64,000 bases of DNA from Massilibacteroides vaginae (GTDB lineage Bacteria > Bacteroidota > Bacteroidia > Bacteroidales > Tannerellaceae): the NCBI RefSeq assembly GCF_900178525.1, contig NZ_FXDJ01000007.1, positions 124,001 to 188,000 on the forward strand. Direction: 5' to 3'. A program made the translations under genes and the position numbers. The stretch's first letter is position 1. Every line of letters begins with the position of its first letter. Below are positions 26,322 to 36,104 of the stretch, piece after piece. Below the pieces are notes generated by a model. It searched no databases. It saw only the letters and a program-made list of their open reading frames with translations, and had not been told where the DNA came from.

Positions 26322-27344
26322 TCAGTTGTCGGCCGGATATACAACACCAAGTTGTCGGCGAACTTCATCAATTACTTCTATTGTCAGGAGAGAGTTTTCT
26401 AAACTATTGATCTCCGAAACTTTTTTCCCGGTTTGAATCAGGTCAATAAATTCGGCTACTTCATAATAATATTCATCCTTATCGGCAGGGCTGCTTATAT
26501 CTTCCGGAACAGCTGGTAATGCCTTACCAGAAGCCGCCTGATGGCGTGGTGAGTAAGTTACTGAACCAATTAAGTTAATCCTGTCTAATGTTATATTTCC
26601 ATCTTCACCCTGTATCTCTGTAGGAAGTGAGGAGTTTGCTATTTTAGAATAAAGAATTGTTGCATTCATCCCATCATAGAGCAGGTTAACAGCCCCCTGA
26701 CCATCTACGCCTGAAGAAAGCACCACTCCCGAAGCATCAACCCGTTGCGGACGTCCGAATAGAACAATCAGCGGATATAATGTGTAAATCCCTATATCCA
26801 TCATGGCTCCATTAGACATTTCGGGATTGAAAGCATTTAATACAATGCCTTCTTTGAATTGATTATAGCGTGAAGAGTACTGGCAGTAACAAGAGAAGTA
26901 TCGTCTCACCTGCCCTATTCTATGCAGATTCTTTTTTACGGATAAAAAATTAGGCGTTAGTGTAGGCTTCATTGCCTCCATCAGGGTTACGTTATTTTTT
27001 TCGGCAGCTGCAATCATTGCTTTTACCTCTTTAGTGTTTGAAGCTAAAGGCTTTTCACACAAAACATGCTTACCCTGATTCATAAACAAAATACTTTGTT
27101 CTGCATGCAAGAAGTTGGGTGAAGCAATGTACACGGCATCGATTAACGCGCTTTCGGCCATTTCATTCAGGTTAGTGAATGTATGGGGAATGTTATGCTT
27201 TTGAGCAAAAGCATCAGCAGTTTCCTGTGTTCTGGAATAAACTGCAACTAATTCGAAACGCTCATCCTGCCTTGCTCCACCAATTACCCAGTCTGAAATA
27301 AAGTTAGTACCAACAACTCCAAATCTGATTTTATTTTTTGTCAT
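26322..27344 (-). CDS. Gfo/Idh/MocA-family oxidoreductase
   Basis: A 340-residue NAD(P)-dependent dehydrogenase with an N-terminal Rossmann fold (about 5-120; VVGTNFISD at the nucleotide loop) and the family's EKPLA motif (about 97-101), whose lysine takes part in catalysis, followed by the C-terminal alpha/beta domain. It oxidises a sugar or sugar-like substrate; the exact substrate is not evident. It lies between the GH106-like gene and gcvT in the same direction but with gaps of 229 and 57 bp. Confidence 0.88.
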   Translation of the reverse strand: MTKNKIRFGVVGTNFISDWVIGGARQDERFELVAVYSRTQETADAFAQKHNIPHTFTNLNEMAESALIDAVYIASPNFLHAEQSILFMNQGKHVLCEKPLASNTKEVKAMIAAAEKNNVTLMEAMKPTLTPNFLSVKKNLHRIGQVRRYFSCYCQYSSRYNQFKEGIVLNAFNPEMSNGAMMDIGIYTLYPLIVLFGRPQRVDASGVVLSSGVDGQGAVNLLYDGMNATILYSKIANSSLPTEIQGEDGNITLDRINLIGSVTYSPRHQAASGKALPAVPEDISSPADKDEYYYEVAEFIDLIQTGKKVSEINSLENSLLTIEVIDEVRRQLGVVYPADN

Positions 27345-27401
27345 GATATTATTTATTATGCGAGACGCACCTATGATGCGTCTCTACATGGATAATTTGT
27401 T

Positions 27402-28487
27402 TCACTTACGGAAAGGAGGTTTTACAACCTGGGCTTTCAGTGATTTGTTTCTTACTTTAATATAAATGGATGTGCCTGGCTTTGCGAATTCGGGCTTAAC
27501 ATAACCCATTCCGATACCGATCTTCAATACGGGAGACATAGTGCCCGAAGTGACTTCACCAATAACGGTGTCGTTTTCATCTACAATTTCGTAACCGTGG
27601 CGGGGTATTCCTTTTTCCAGCAGTTCAAACGCGCAAAGTTTACGGTTTACACCTTCTTTCTTTTGGTTTTCTAATAACGCTTTAGCCGGGAAGTCTTTTC
27701 CGTCTACAAACTTGGTAATCCAGCCTAAGCCTGCTTCGATTGGAGATGTTGTATCGTTCAGGTCATTGCCGTACAAACAGAATCCCATTTCCAAACGAAG
27801 CGTATCACGCGCGCCAAGTCCGATTGGTTTTATACCTTCCGGCTTTCCGGCTTCGAATATTGCATTCCAGATAGTCATGGCATCAGAGTTATAGAAATAA
27901 AGTTCAAAGCCTCCTGCTCCTGTATAGCCTGTATTGGATATGATTACGTTCTTGCATCCGGCAAATTCGCCTGTAACAAAGGAATAATAAGGAATGGCCG
28001 AAAGATCCACCGGAGTAAGGCGTTGAAGCACCTCCATCGCTTTGGGGCCTTGAATAGCTAACTGACCGGTTTTGTCTGAGGCATTTTCCAGTTCTGCTCC
28101 AACAGTATTATGTTGCACACACCAATCCCAGTCTTTAGCGGTATTTCCGGCATTAACCACAAGAAGATATTTTTCCGGCTCATAATGATAAACCAGCAAA
28201 TCATCCACAATGCCACCTTTATCATTCGGGAAACAAGTATATTGCGCCTTTCCGATAGGCAAGCCGGAGGCATCGTTTGATGTAATACTTTGAATAAAGG
28301 ATAGTGCATTCGGACCTTTTACCCAAAACTCTCCCATGTGAGAAACATCAAATACGCCAACGCCATTACAAACAGTCAGGTGTTCGTCAATGATACCAGT
28401 ATATTCGATCGGCATGTTATAGCCGGCAAATTCATGCATCTTTGCTCCTAAAGCGATATGCACGTCAGTAAACGGTGTAGTTTTCAT
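27402..28487 (-). CDS. gcvT: Aminomethyltransferase, glycine cleavage T-protein
   Basis: A 361-residue T-protein. It transfers the methylene group from the aminomethyl-lipoyl H-protein to tetrahydrofolate, releasing ammonia. Seen: the N-terminal GcvT folate-binding fold ([23 protein letters not shown]), [14 protein letters not shown] in the middle and the C-terminal barrel ([10 protein letters not shown]). Length is typical. The other glycine-cleavage genes are not in the window. It follows pepT with an 11-bp gap, so the two are probably cotranscribed. Confidence 0.95.
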   Translation of the reverse strand: MKTTPFTDVHIALGAKMHEFAGYNMPIEYTGIIDEHLTVCNGVGVFDVSHMGEFWVKGPNALSFIQSITSNDASGLPIGKAQYTCFPNDKGGIVDDLLVYHYEPEKYLLVVNAGNTAKDWDWCVQHNTVGAELENASDKTGQLAIQGPKAMEVLQRLTPVDLSAIPYYSFVTGEFAGCKNVIISNTGYTGAGGFELYFYNSDAMTIWNAIFEAGKPEGIKPIGLGARDTLRLEMGFCLYGNDLNDTTSPIEAGLGWITKFVDGKDFPAKALLENQKKEGVNRKLCAFELLEKGIPRHGYEIVDENDTVIGEVTSGTMSPVLKIGIGMGYVKPEFAKPGTSIYIKVRNKSLKAQVVKPPFRK

Positions 28488-28498
28488 GTTTTATTTGT

Positions 28499-29719
28499 TT
28501 AAGATTTATGTGTTAATAGCTCTGCTATTTTTATGATAGTTTCCATACTTTTACGCAAAGAAGGTACAGGTAGAAATTCATAACGCCCATGGAAGTTATG
28601 ACCACCTGCAAATATATTAGGACAAGGTAATCCCATGAATGATAAGCGTGCACCATCCGTACCTCCTCGAATAGGCTTTACAATAGGCTGCACACCTATT
28701 AAAGTCATCGCCTCAAAAGCCAAATCCACGATATGTTTTTTAGGTTCAACCACTTCACGCATGTTAAAGTACTGATCTCTTAACTCCAGCGAAGTGCTTC
28801 CCGGATAGTTCGTATTCATTTGATCAACCAAAGATTGCAAGAGTGCTTTCTTGGTCTCAAACAGTGTGCGGTCATGATCACGAACAATATAAGATAGAGA
28901 AGCAGATTCAACCGAACCACTCATTTGTATTAGGTGGAAAAAGCCCTCGTAACCTGTTGTGTTTTCCGGACGCTGATCTGTTGGTAAGAAAGAGGCGAAC
29001 TTCAAAGCGAGTAAGGAAGCATTGACCATCTTATCTTTTGCTGTTCCCGGATGTACGTTCAGACCTTTAAAGCTGATCTTAGCGGCAGCCGCGTTGAAGT
29101 TTTCATATTCCAGTTCTCCGATCTGTCCGCCATCAATGGTATAGGCCCATTCACAACCAAATTTTTCCACATCGAAATGATCAGCCCCCTGCCCTATCTC
29201 TTCATCGGGAGTAAAGCCAATACGAATTTTCCCATGTTCAATCTCCGGATGGTTTTTCAGGTAGGCCATAGCCGATATTATAGCAGAAACACCTGCCTTA
29301 TCATCAGCGCCAAGTAAGGTTTTCCCATCAGTCACTACAATATCCTGACCAATATAATTCGTCAGTTCAGGAAACATCTGCGGTGATAGCACAATATTAT
29401 CTTCTTCATTCAGCAAAATATCTCCGCCTAAATACGTTACAACCCGTGGTGTTACATCTTTGCCCGATAAATCCGGACTGGTGTCTAAATGAGCTACAAA
29501 ACCTATCGTTGGAACCGGCTTATTTGTGTTTGCCGGAAGAGTAGCCATAATATAAGAACGTTCGTCCAATGTAATATCTTCCAAACCTATTTCTTCCAGT
29601 TCTTTTACGATTTGCTTCGCAAGAACAAGTTGCCCCGGAGTGCTTGGGGTTGTTCCTGTGGTTTCGTCAGATTCTGTATTAAATGTGACGTACCTTAAAA
29701 ATCTGTCTAATGGATTCAT
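28499..29719 (-). CDS. pepT: Peptidase T (tripeptidase)
   Basis: A 406-residue M20 metallopeptidase that removes N-terminal residues from tripeptides in the cytoplasm. Metal-site segments are seen: AHLDTSPD (H77, D79), [21 protein letters not shown] and the C-terminal [11 protein letters not shown]. The RGGTDGA loop typical of PepT is present. It lies 12 bp after the purF-like gene and 11 bp before gcvT in a three-gene leftward unit. Confidence 0.95.
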   Translation of the reverse strand: MNPLDRFLRYVTFNTESDETTGTTPSTPGQLVLAKQIVKELEEIGLEDITLDERSYIMATLPANTNKPVPTIGFVAHLDTSPDLSGKDVTPRVVTYLGGDILLNEEDNIVLSPQMFPELTNYIGQDIVVTDGKTLLGADDKAGVSAIISAMAYLKNHPEIEHGKIRIGFTPDEEIGQGADHFDVEKFGCEWAYTIDGGQIGELEYENFNAAAAKISFKGLNVHPGTAKDKMVNASLLALKFASFLPTDQRPENTTGYEGFFHLIQMSGSVESASLSYIVRDHDRTLFETKKALLQSLVDQMNTNYPGSTSLELRDQYFNMREVVEPKKHIVDLAFEAMTLIGVQPIVKPIRGGTDGARLSFMGLPCPNIFAGGHNFHGRYEFLPVPSLRKSMETIIKIAELLTHKS

Positions 29720-29731
29720 ATTATTCTAATT

Positions 29732-31135
29732 TTAAAAATAGCTTTTCGCGTTATAGCAATGCGTACATACGCACTCAGCCGGTAGTCCGATTGATTCAAT
29801 CAGATCTTCGACAGTATTAAACCTCAATGTAGTAATATTTAGTTTTTCACGAATACATTCTACCATTTTGTTGTACTCGTCGGTTCCGGTAGTAGAATAT
29901 TTGTCCAGATTTTTCTCGTCATCCCCTTCGAGTTCTTTTACAATACGACGAGCAATCAGTTCCAAGGCTGATTTTGATGCGGAAAAACCAAGAAAAGGAC
30001 AGGCATGCAGAATTGGAGGACAGCCGATGCGCATGTGTACTTCTTTTGCTCCGTAGCTGTACAGAATGTTCGCATTATCCCGCAGTTGCGTACCACGAAC
30101 AATTGAGTCATCGCAGAAGACGACCCGTTTGCCACGTAATAAATGTTTATTGGGGATCAGTTTCATACGGGCAACAAGGCTACGTACTTCCTGATTTGAC
30201 GGGGTAAAACTCCGCGGCCAGGTAGGCGTATATTTCACGATCGCACGTCGGTAGGGTATATTTTTTTGTTCTGCATAGCCTAAAGCCATACCAATACCCG
30301 AATCAGGTATTCCTGAAGCAAAATCAGCGTCTACATTATCTCTTCGCGCCATAGCCATACCACTTGCGTATCGTGCAGAATCAACGTTTACACCTTCATA
30401 CTCCGAAACCGGATATCCATAATATACCCAAAGGAATGAACAAACCTGCATTTTCTTTCCGGGTGCACGAAGCTGAGTTATTTTATCAGCCGTGAGGTGC
30501 ATAATTTCTCCGGGACCGAGGTTATAATGTAATTCAAAGTCAAGATTAGGGAAACTGCATGGCTCACTTGATGCGGCGAAAGCACCGTCTTTTTTCCCAA
30601 TCAGCAGCGGTGTTCTGCCGTATTTATCTCTGGCGGCAATAATACCTTCTTCCGTCAGAATCAACATGGAACATGAACCTTTGATTTTGTTTTGAACAAT
30701 CTCCACCCCTTCGGCAAAAGTATTGCCTTCTGAAATAAGCAAAGAGATCAATTCCGTTTGATTAATACCTCCGGAACTCATTTCGGAAAAGTGCTTTCCT
30801 TTTTCTAAAAGCTCTTTTTCCAGTTCAAGCAAATTATTCACTTTCGCAACAGTAACTACCGCATATTTTCCAAGATGAGAGTTTATAAAAATCGGTTGAG
30901 GGTCTGTATCACTAATTATACCGATTCCGGAATTACCTTTAAATTTATCCAATTCACTTTCAAAACGGGTTCTGAAATAAGAATTTTCCAAATTGTGGAT
31001 AGATCGGTTGAATAACCCGTTGTGAAAAGTTACCAATCCTCCTTTTTTCGTTCCCAGATGAGAGTTGTAGTCAGTCCCATAAAAAAGATCAATCGCACAA
31101 GGAGATTTGGAAATTGTACCAAAAAAGCCGCCCAT
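29732..31135 (-). CDS. purF: PurF-like amidophosphoribosyltransferase lacking the N-terminal catalytic Cys
   Basis: A 467-residue protein with an N-terminal Ntn-glutaminase-like domain (1 to about 230) and a C-terminal phosphoribosyltransferase domain, with the PRPP-binding loop VVFCDDSIVRGTQ. PurF makes phosphoribosylamine, the first step of purine synthesis. In normal PurF the residue after Met is the catalytic Cys; here the protein starts MGGFFG, so glutamine hydrolysis by that Cys is not possible. It may use free ammonia or be a paralogue with another role. C-terminal cysteines (CVCTHC) might bind a metal or cluster. The first gene of purF-pepT-gcvT. Confidence 0.85.
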   Translation of the reverse strand: MGGFFGTISKSPCAIDLFYGTDYNSHLGTKKGGLVTFHNGLFNRSIHNLENSYFRTRFESELDKFKGNSGIGIISDTDPQPIFINSHLGKYAVVTVAKVNNLLELEKELLEKGKHFSEMSSGGINQTELISLLISEGNTFAEGVEIVQNKIKGSCSMLILTEEGIIAARDKYGRTPLLIGKKDGAFAASSEPCSFPNLDFELHYNLGPGEIMHLTADKITQLRAPGKKMQVCSFLWVYYGYPVSEYEGVNVDSARYASGMAMARRDNVDADFASGIPDSGIGMALGYAEQKNIPYRRAIVKYTPTWPRSFTPSNQEVRSLVARMKLIPNKHLLRGKRVVFCDDSIVRGTQLRDNANILYSYGAKEVHMRIGCPPILHACPFLGFSASKSALELIARRIVKELEGDDEKNLDKYSTTGTDEYNKMVECIREKLNITTLRFNTVEDLIESIGLPAECVCTHCYNAKSYF

Positions 31136-31170
31136 TATTTTGTATTTATTATTTAATAAAAAACTATGTA

Positions 31171-31178
31171 CAAAGTTA
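31171..31178 (-). promoter_or_regulatory. -7 element of the purF-like gene
   Basis: TAACTTTG on the minus strand (plus CAAAGTTA) matches the Bacteroidota TAnnTTTG -7 box, 36 bp upstream of the start codon at 31,135. A clear -33 TTTG is not seen. Confidence 0.55.
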
Positions 31179-31406
31179 ATAGAATATTTCAGGCTTAAAA
31201 GCTATTATAATTTACTATTTGGTTAAGAAATACGGATAGGTTACGGCGTTAATTCTGCCGTCTTTGCATTCAAACTCCTTTTGAATCCGCAAATTGTTAT
31301 TTAAAATGATATTTTCAGGAGTTTTATTATAGGGTATATCTAATGTGAACAATCTTATATATAGAAGATAAAGATTAAGTAGTAACACTCAAATTATGTA
31401 ATCAGT

Positions 31407-32672
31407 ATGAAAACACTTTATAAACAAACGTTGGGTATTGTTTTTATTGTAACATGTTTATTGTGCGGTATAATTCCGGCAACAGCCCAGCAAGAAATAT
31501 TGACGGACTTTATTACAGTCAACGGACTTGTTAGAGACAAAGATTCCAAGAAAAAACTGGAGTATGTGAATGTATCTATTCCGGGAACGAATATCGGAAC
31601 CATCACAAATACAGAAGGCGAATTTACGATCAAAGTACCCACCACTCATAAAACATCTACAGTGGAAGTATCTCATATCGGATACCTCAGCACACAAATT
31701 CCGGTGAACGGCACAAATCTGTCTGAATTGACGGTTTACTTAACTCCGAATTCAAACATATTGGACGAGGTAGTTATACGGGCAAGAGATCCACGCTTTC
31801 TTGTGGAAGAAGCACTGAACAAGGTTCCCGAAAACTACAGCGCGAAACATAACATGCTGACCGGTTTTTATCGTGAAACCGCTCAAAAAGGACGTCGCTA
31901 CATCAACATCTCGGAAGCGATCATCGACATCTACAAAACGCCATATTCAAGAGAAATAGATCAAGATAGGGTACAAATCTATAAAGGACGTAAGTTACTA
32001 AGCCAGAAACGGGGAGACACGTTGGTGGTTAAGTTATTGGGAGGACCGAATCTCTCCATCTTTCTCGATGTGGTTAAAAATCCGGACATATTGCTGGATA
32101 AAGAAACCCTCTCACACTACGCTTTCCGCATGGAAGAGCCTGTCATGATCGACAACCGTGCGCAATACGTAATTAGTTTTCAACCTCAGGTAATTATGCC
32201 TTATGCCTTATACTACGGTAAATTGTATATAGACAAAGACAAGTTAGCTTTCACACGTGCTGAATTCAAGTTGAGTATGGATGATATCAATAAAGCGACA
32301 CAGGCTATTCTGAAGAAAAAGCCGTTTGGTCTGCGGTTTAAACCGACAGAGGTTTCTTTCCTCGTTAATTACAAGGAAATAAATGATAAAACTTACTTAA
32401 GTTATATCCGGAATGAAGTAAAATTCAAATGCGATTGGAAACGACGCCTTTTCTCTACCAACTATACAATCATGTCGGAAATGGTCGTTACGGATATGAA
32501 AGAAGAAAATGTTACTAATATTCCATACAAAGTATCATTCAAATCAAGCCAGTCACTTTCTGACAAGGTAACGGATTTTGCGGATGAAGACTTCTGGGGT
32601 AACTATAACATTATCGAACCAACAGAATCATTGGAATCGGCAGTCTCCAAATTAAGGAAGCAAAAGAGATAA
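31407..32672 (+). CDS. Secreted protein with carboxypeptidase-like regulatory domain
   Basis: A 421-residue exported protein: signal peptide (about 1-28, cleavage after TAQ), a carboxypeptidase-D regulatory-like beta-sandwich (about 35-115: VNGLVRDKDSKKKLEYVNVS to ILDEVVIRA), and a C-terminal domain of about 290 residues seen also in the protein at 34,151-35,704 (LLTGFYRE, YIDKDKLAFTRAEFKL, FWGNYNIIEP). It lacks a TonB-dependent beta-barrel. The two paralogues flank an ECF sigma and FecR pair in the same direction, suggesting a shared envelope-sensing unit. Function unknown. Confidence 0.8.
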   Translation: MKTLYKQTLGIVFIVTCLLCGIIPATAQQEILTDFITVNGLVRDKDSKKKLEYVNVSIPGTNIGTITNTEGEFTIKVPTTHKTSTVEVSHIGYLSTQIPVNGTNLSELTVYLTPNSNILDEVVIRARDPRFLVEEALNKVPENYSAKHNMLTGFYRETAQKGRRYINISEAIIDIYKTPYSREIDQDRVQIYKGRKLLSQKRGDTLVVKLLGGPNLSIFLDVVKNPDILLDKETLSHYAFRMEEPVMIDNRAQYVISFQPQVIMPYALYYGKLYIDKDKLAFTRAEFKLSMDDINKATQAILKKKPFGLRFKPTEVSFLVNYKEINDKTYLSYIRNEVKFKCDWKRRLFSTNYTIMSEMVVTDMKEENVTNIPYKVSFKSSQSLSDKVTDFADEDFWGNYNIIEPTESLESAVSKLRKQKR

Positions 32673-32690
32673 AAACAAGTTCTTTTATCC

Positions 32691-32698
32691 TACCTTTG
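32691..32698 (+). promoter_or_regulatory. -7 element of the sigma-factor operon
   Basis: TACCTTTG, 28 bp upstream of the sigma-factor ATG, matches TAnnTTTG. A standard -33 TTTG is not seen at the right distance, so autoregulation by the encoded sigma factor is possible. Confidence 0.5.
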
Positions 32699-32726
32699 AA
32701 GTAGTAACAATTTATTTCTTACCCAC

Positions 32727-33275
32727 ATGCTGAACGATCTATTACTGTTGACGAAGATAAAGGAGGGGGATGTCAAAGCATTTGAAAAACTTTTCAGATC
32801 CTACCATACTCCCCTTTGTCTTTATGCGGCAAGTATCACGGGGAGCATGGAAGTGGCGGAAGAAATTGTTCAGGATCTGTTTTATTACTTCTGGAAAGAA
32901 AGGAAGCAACTTCCAACATTCAGGTCTGTAAAAAGTTATCTTTACCGTGCGGTACGAAATGAATCTATTCAATACCGGGAGCATCTGAATGTTAGAGACA
33001 AACACAAAGATATGGTATTAGACAGAAGCACAGAAGCCTCTACTTCCGATCCACAAGAGAGTATGGAATACAAAGAACTTGAAGAGTTAATCAACAGCGC
33101 GCTACGCAAACTTCCAGAACGACGCTTGAAGATATTCCGCATGCACAGATTTCAAGGGATGAAATATGCGGAAATAGCCTCTGCCCTTTCTGTATCTGTC
33201 AAAACAGTTGAAGCAGAAATGAGCAAGGCGTTACAAGTATTACGAAAAGAAATAGAAGACTACATATATATATAA
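32727..33275 (+). CDS. ECF-type RNA polymerase sigma factor
   Basis: A 182-residue sigma-70-family protein of the group common in Bacteroidales. Region 2 spans about 14-82 (FRSYHTPLCLYAASITG to EEIVQDLFYYFWKE) and region 4 about 122-176, with the helix-turn-helix MKYAEIASALSVSVKTVEAEMSKAL. It directs transcription of target genes upon release from its anti-sigma factor, encoded one base downstream. The neighbouring secreted proteins may be its targets or signal input. Confidence 0.92.
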   Translation: MLNDLLLLTKIKEGDVKAFEKLFRSYHTPLCLYAASITGSMEVAEEIVQDLFYYFWKERKQLPTFRSVKSYLYRAVRNESIQYREHLNVRDKHKDMVLDRSTEASTSDPQESMEYKELEELINSALRKLPERRLKIFRMHRFQGMKYAEIASALSVSVKTVEAEMSKALQVLRKEIEDYIYI

Positions 33276-33276
33276 C

Positions 33277-34134
33277 ATGATACAACTTCAAAACAATAGT
33301 AAAACAGACGCAGCATGGAATCAGTTGTATGATCGATTGGAAACAGATGGTCTGCTTTCGGAAACTAAAAACCGGAAAGTAGAAAAATTATTCCGTTTGG
33401 CATACCTTAAATGGGCAGCAGCTATCGCCCTTATCTGCATTTCAGTAACAACGCTGATCTTTACAACAAATCAAGACAAGGCAGACAAAGACAACTTGCT
33501 GACCTTACAGAATAAAAAAGGAGCAGTTACACTTGTTACTACATTAGAGGATGGATCTATCGTCTATCTTGCTGATGACGCCCAACTGAATTATCCATCG
33601 CATTTCGAGGAAAACATACGTGAAGTTTTCCTGAGTGGAAATGCATTGTTCGAAATCAGCGGAAACAAAGAACGACCTTTCCTGATCGACACAAAGGAAG
33701 TTCGTGTGGAGGTATTGGGCACTTCTTTTTACATTAAGGATGATACAAACACGACTTTTGAATTAGCCGTGAAACATGGCAAAGTAAAGGTAATTCATAA
33801 AGAGAAAGGGAGTGAGAAAATAGTTGAAGCCGGACAAACAGTACGCTTGCTATCCGACAAACTATCAGTTACGCCTACGGAAAACGAAAATTTGTTTAAT
33901 CTTTATACGCAAAAAATACAGTTTAAAGACGAGCCTTTGGGAAATATCCTTCACGTAGTAAACAAGAAACTAAACAGCACAAAATTGCAAACAACACCGG
34001 AGTTAAGCAAACGCCCATTAACGGTTACTTTTTCAAACAACTCTCCGGAAAAGGTTGCGCAGTTAATCTGCTTGGCTTTAGACCTGACTTATGAGGAAAG
34101 AAACGAAGTAATTCTGATTTCAGAAATGAATTAG
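33277..34134 (+). CDS. FecR-family anti-sigma factor
   Basis: A 285-residue membrane protein: a cytoplasmic N-terminus of about 45 residues that would bind the sigma factor, one membrane segment (about 47-68), a periplasmic FecR beta domain (about 85-190, with VEVLGTSFYIKDD) and a C-terminal domain that in this family contacts the STN domain of an outer-membrane partner. It starts one base after the sigma-factor stop. The next gene encodes an STN domain, which fits this signalling logic. Confidence 0.92.
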   Translation: MIQLQNNSKTDAAWNQLYDRLETDGLLSETKNRKVEKLFRLAYLKWAAAIALICISVTTLIFTTNQDKADKDNLLTLQNKKGAVTLVTTLEDGSIVYLADDAQLNYPSHFEENIREVFLSGNALFEISGNKERPFLIDTKEVRVEVLGTSFYIKDDTNTTFELAVKHGKVKVIHKEKGSEKIVEAGQTVRLLSDKLSVTPTENENLFNLYTQKIQFKDEPLGNILHVVNKKLNSTKLQTTPELSKRPLTVTFSNNSPEKVAQLICLALDLTYEERNEVILISEMN

Positions 34135-34150
34135 TTAAACTTTTACGTAA

Positions 34151-35704
34151 ATGAAACCACGTAATTTTTATAGCCATATTTTGACTTTCTGTTTGTTACT
34201 TTGCATCGTAATTCCTTTGCAGGCAACAGAAAAACACGACTTATTGGACACTAAAATTACGCTACCCCGCTCTAAAGGCACAATATACCAGCTTCTCAGC
34301 CTGATAACCGAACGTACCGACCTACTGTTTGTATACGACAGTAATATTATCAACAACGAGCAAGAATCCTTTATAGATGAAGGCGAATACAGCATAAGAG
34401 AAGCTATTTATACAATTACTGGCAATTCCGCCCTTACCTTACGTATTATTGACGATCACATTCTGATTCATTCTCCGGAAAAAGAAACAATAATAAATTC
34501 GGACAAAACGACAGAAACTCCCGATGTAAATTATTTCACAATAACCGGAATCTTATACGACAAGGAAACAGAAGAGCCTATAATTTATGCCTCCGTGGGC
34601 ATTAATCAAGCCGGTATAGGAACAATCACCAACCAAGAGGGAGAATTCAGACTTAAACTGCCACAATCTTTATTACAATCAAAAATACACATTTCACATT
34701 TAGGCTATCTCCATCAGGAAATTCCATGCGAAATGTTAGCAGATAAATACAATACTTTTTACCTTGAGTCTAACCCCGTATCACTACAAGAAATCATTGT
34801 TCGCGCAATTAATCCATTGGCCGTAATCAATGAGATGTTAGAGAAAAGAACAGACAATTACATGCACGAACCAGTTTACCTGACCACTTTCTACCGTGAA
34901 GGTATCGAGCGTAAAAAAGGAATGGTCAGTCTGAACGAAGGCATATTCAAAGTTGTTAAAACGCCTTTCCACAGCCGATCTTTCGATCAGGTAAAACTAC
35001 TAAAAATGAGAAAAGTAAGCAATGTACATGAAAAAGACACTCTCATTACAAAAATTAAATCCGGCATAAATGCCTGTCTGATGTTAGATTTGATCAAACA
35101 GTTGCCTGATTTTCTCCGCGCCGAAGCAGAAAGCCCTTATATATATACCCATTCAGCAATAACAGTAATTGATGATAACTTTGTTGATGTAATTAGCTTT
35201 AAACAAAAAGAAAGTTTCAAAGAACCCCTTTACGAAGGAGACATATACATTGACAAAGACAACAAAGCCCTGCTAAAAGTTGAATTTAAAATCCAACCGG
35301 AACACATAAAAAAAGCCACAAATATGTTTGTGGAGCGGAAAAGCAAAAATCTGCAAATCACTCCGCAAGAAATAAAATATACAGTATCCTACAAAAAATG
35401 GAATAACAAATACTACATAAACCACGTTCGCGGTGATCTGCAATTTCGAATAAAAAAGAAAAAGCTCCTTTCCTTCTCCACAAATGTACACACCTGGTTT
35501 GAAATGGTTACCTGTAAAATCGAAACAGAAGACGTATCCCGCTTCTCCCGATCAGAGACCCTGTCAACCCGGACCGTATTTGCCGAAACCCGCTTCGAAT
35601 ACGACAACAAGTTCTGGGGCGAATTCAACATTATCATACCCGAAAACGAATTAAGTGAAGCCATTCGAAAAATATCCTCAAAAATAGAAGAAACAAACAA
35701 TTAA
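34151..35704 (+). CDS. STN plus carboxypeptidase-like regulatory domain protein without a beta-barrel
   Basis: A 517-residue exported protein: signal peptide (about 1-25), an STN-type signalling domain (about 30-110: TIYQLLSLITERTDLLFVYD), a carboxypeptidase-like regulatory domain (about 128-215), and a C-terminal domain homologous to that of the 31,407-32,672 protein (LTTFYREG, YIDKDNKALLKVEFKI, FWGEFNIIIP). STN domains usually sit on TonB-dependent receptors; here no plug or barrel follows. It lies 16 bp after the FecR gene and so is probably the partner that signals to it. Confidence 0.8.
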   Translation: MKPRNFYSHILTFCLLLCIVIPLQATEKHDLLDTKITLPRSKGTIYQLLSLITERTDLLFVYDSNIINNEQESFIDEGEYSIREAIYTITGNSALTLRIIDDHILIHSPEKETIINSDKTTETPDVNYFTITGILYDKETEEPIIYASVGINQAGIGTITNQEGEFRLKLPQSLLQSKIHISHLGYLHQEIPCEMLADKYNTFYLESNPVSLQEIIVRAINPLAVINEMLEKRTDNYMHEPVYLTTFYREGIERKKGMVSLNEGIFKVVKTPFHSRSFDQVKLLKMRKVSNVHEKDTLITKIKSGINACLMLDLIKQLPDFLRAEAESPYIYTHSAITVIDDNFVDVISFKQKESFKEPLYEGDIYIDKDNKALLKVEFKIQPEHIKKATNMFVERKSKNLQITPQEIKYTVSYKKWNNKYYINHVRGDLQFRIKKKKLLSFSTNVHTWFEMVTCKIETEDVSRFSRSETLSTRTVFAETRFEYDNKFWGEFNIIIPENELSEAIRKISSKIEETNN

Positions 35705-35746
35705 GCATCTTTACCTCTAAAAAACATTGATTTCCCTCCCATCAAA

Positions 35747-35777
35747 TTTGGAGTATAAAAAAAAACATCTATCTTTG
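35747..35777 (+). promoter_or_regulatory. Promoter of tRNA-Phe
   Basis: TTTG (35,747-35,750), 19 bases, then TATCTTTG (35,770-35,777): an exact match to the Bacteroidota primary-sigma consensus TTTG-N19-TAnnTTTG, 15 bp before the tRNA 5' end. Confidence 0.8.
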
Positions 35778-35792
35778 CACCCGTTCAAACAA

Positions 35793-35865
35793 GGTGCCAT
35801 AGCTCAGTTGGTAGAGCAAAGGACTGAAAATCCTTGTGTCCCCGGTTCGATTCCTGGTGGCACCA
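35793..35865 (+). tRNA. tRNA-Phe (GAA)
   Basis: A 73-nt cloverleaf with acceptor stem GGTGCCA/TGGCACC, D-loop AGTTGGTAGAG, anticodon loop CTGAAAA with anticodon GAA at 35,826-35,828, T-arm GGTTCGATTCC and discriminator A; CCA is not encoded. Its 3' end from 35,854 onward is part of the 21-bp repeat that recurs at 51,087, so it is the attachment site of the mobile element. Confidence 0.97.
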
Positions 35866-35874
35866 CTTTTAAAA
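35854..35874. repeat. attL of the mobilizable element
   Basis: A 21-bp direct repeat beginning CTGGTGGCACCACTTTT, identical to 51,087-51,107. It covers the last 12 bases of tRNA-Phe and 9 bases after it. This is the target duplication of a tRNA-specific tyrosine recombinase; the distance between copies is 15,233 bp. Confidence 0.9.
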
Positions 35875-35888
35875 GACTTCAAAATTGG

Positions 35889-35922
35889 AAAATCCCTGAA
35901 ATACAGACGTTTCAGGGATTTT
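35889..35922 (+). terminator. Element-borne terminator behind tRNA-Phe
   Basis: AAAATCCCTGAA (35,889-35,900) pairs with TTCAGGGATTTT (35,911-35,922), followed by TGTTTTCT. The same stem sequence, with another loop, occurs 5 bp after attR (51,112-51,148), so the element seems to replace the displaced chromosomal tRNA terminator. Confidence 0.85.
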
Positions 35923-36104
35923 TGTTTTCTACAAAATCCCACTTTTTTAGCAAAATCAGGCAGTTTCGCCGGACTAAATCGTGTACATTTTTTAGTCCTC
36001 GAAAAATTGTCCACGAATAGCCACTTAAGTCGCTGGTTGTCTTATCGTTATATGCTCTTCATTTTACGCGGTTGAAGTATCTTTAACCCATTATTTTTTA
36101 GAGT

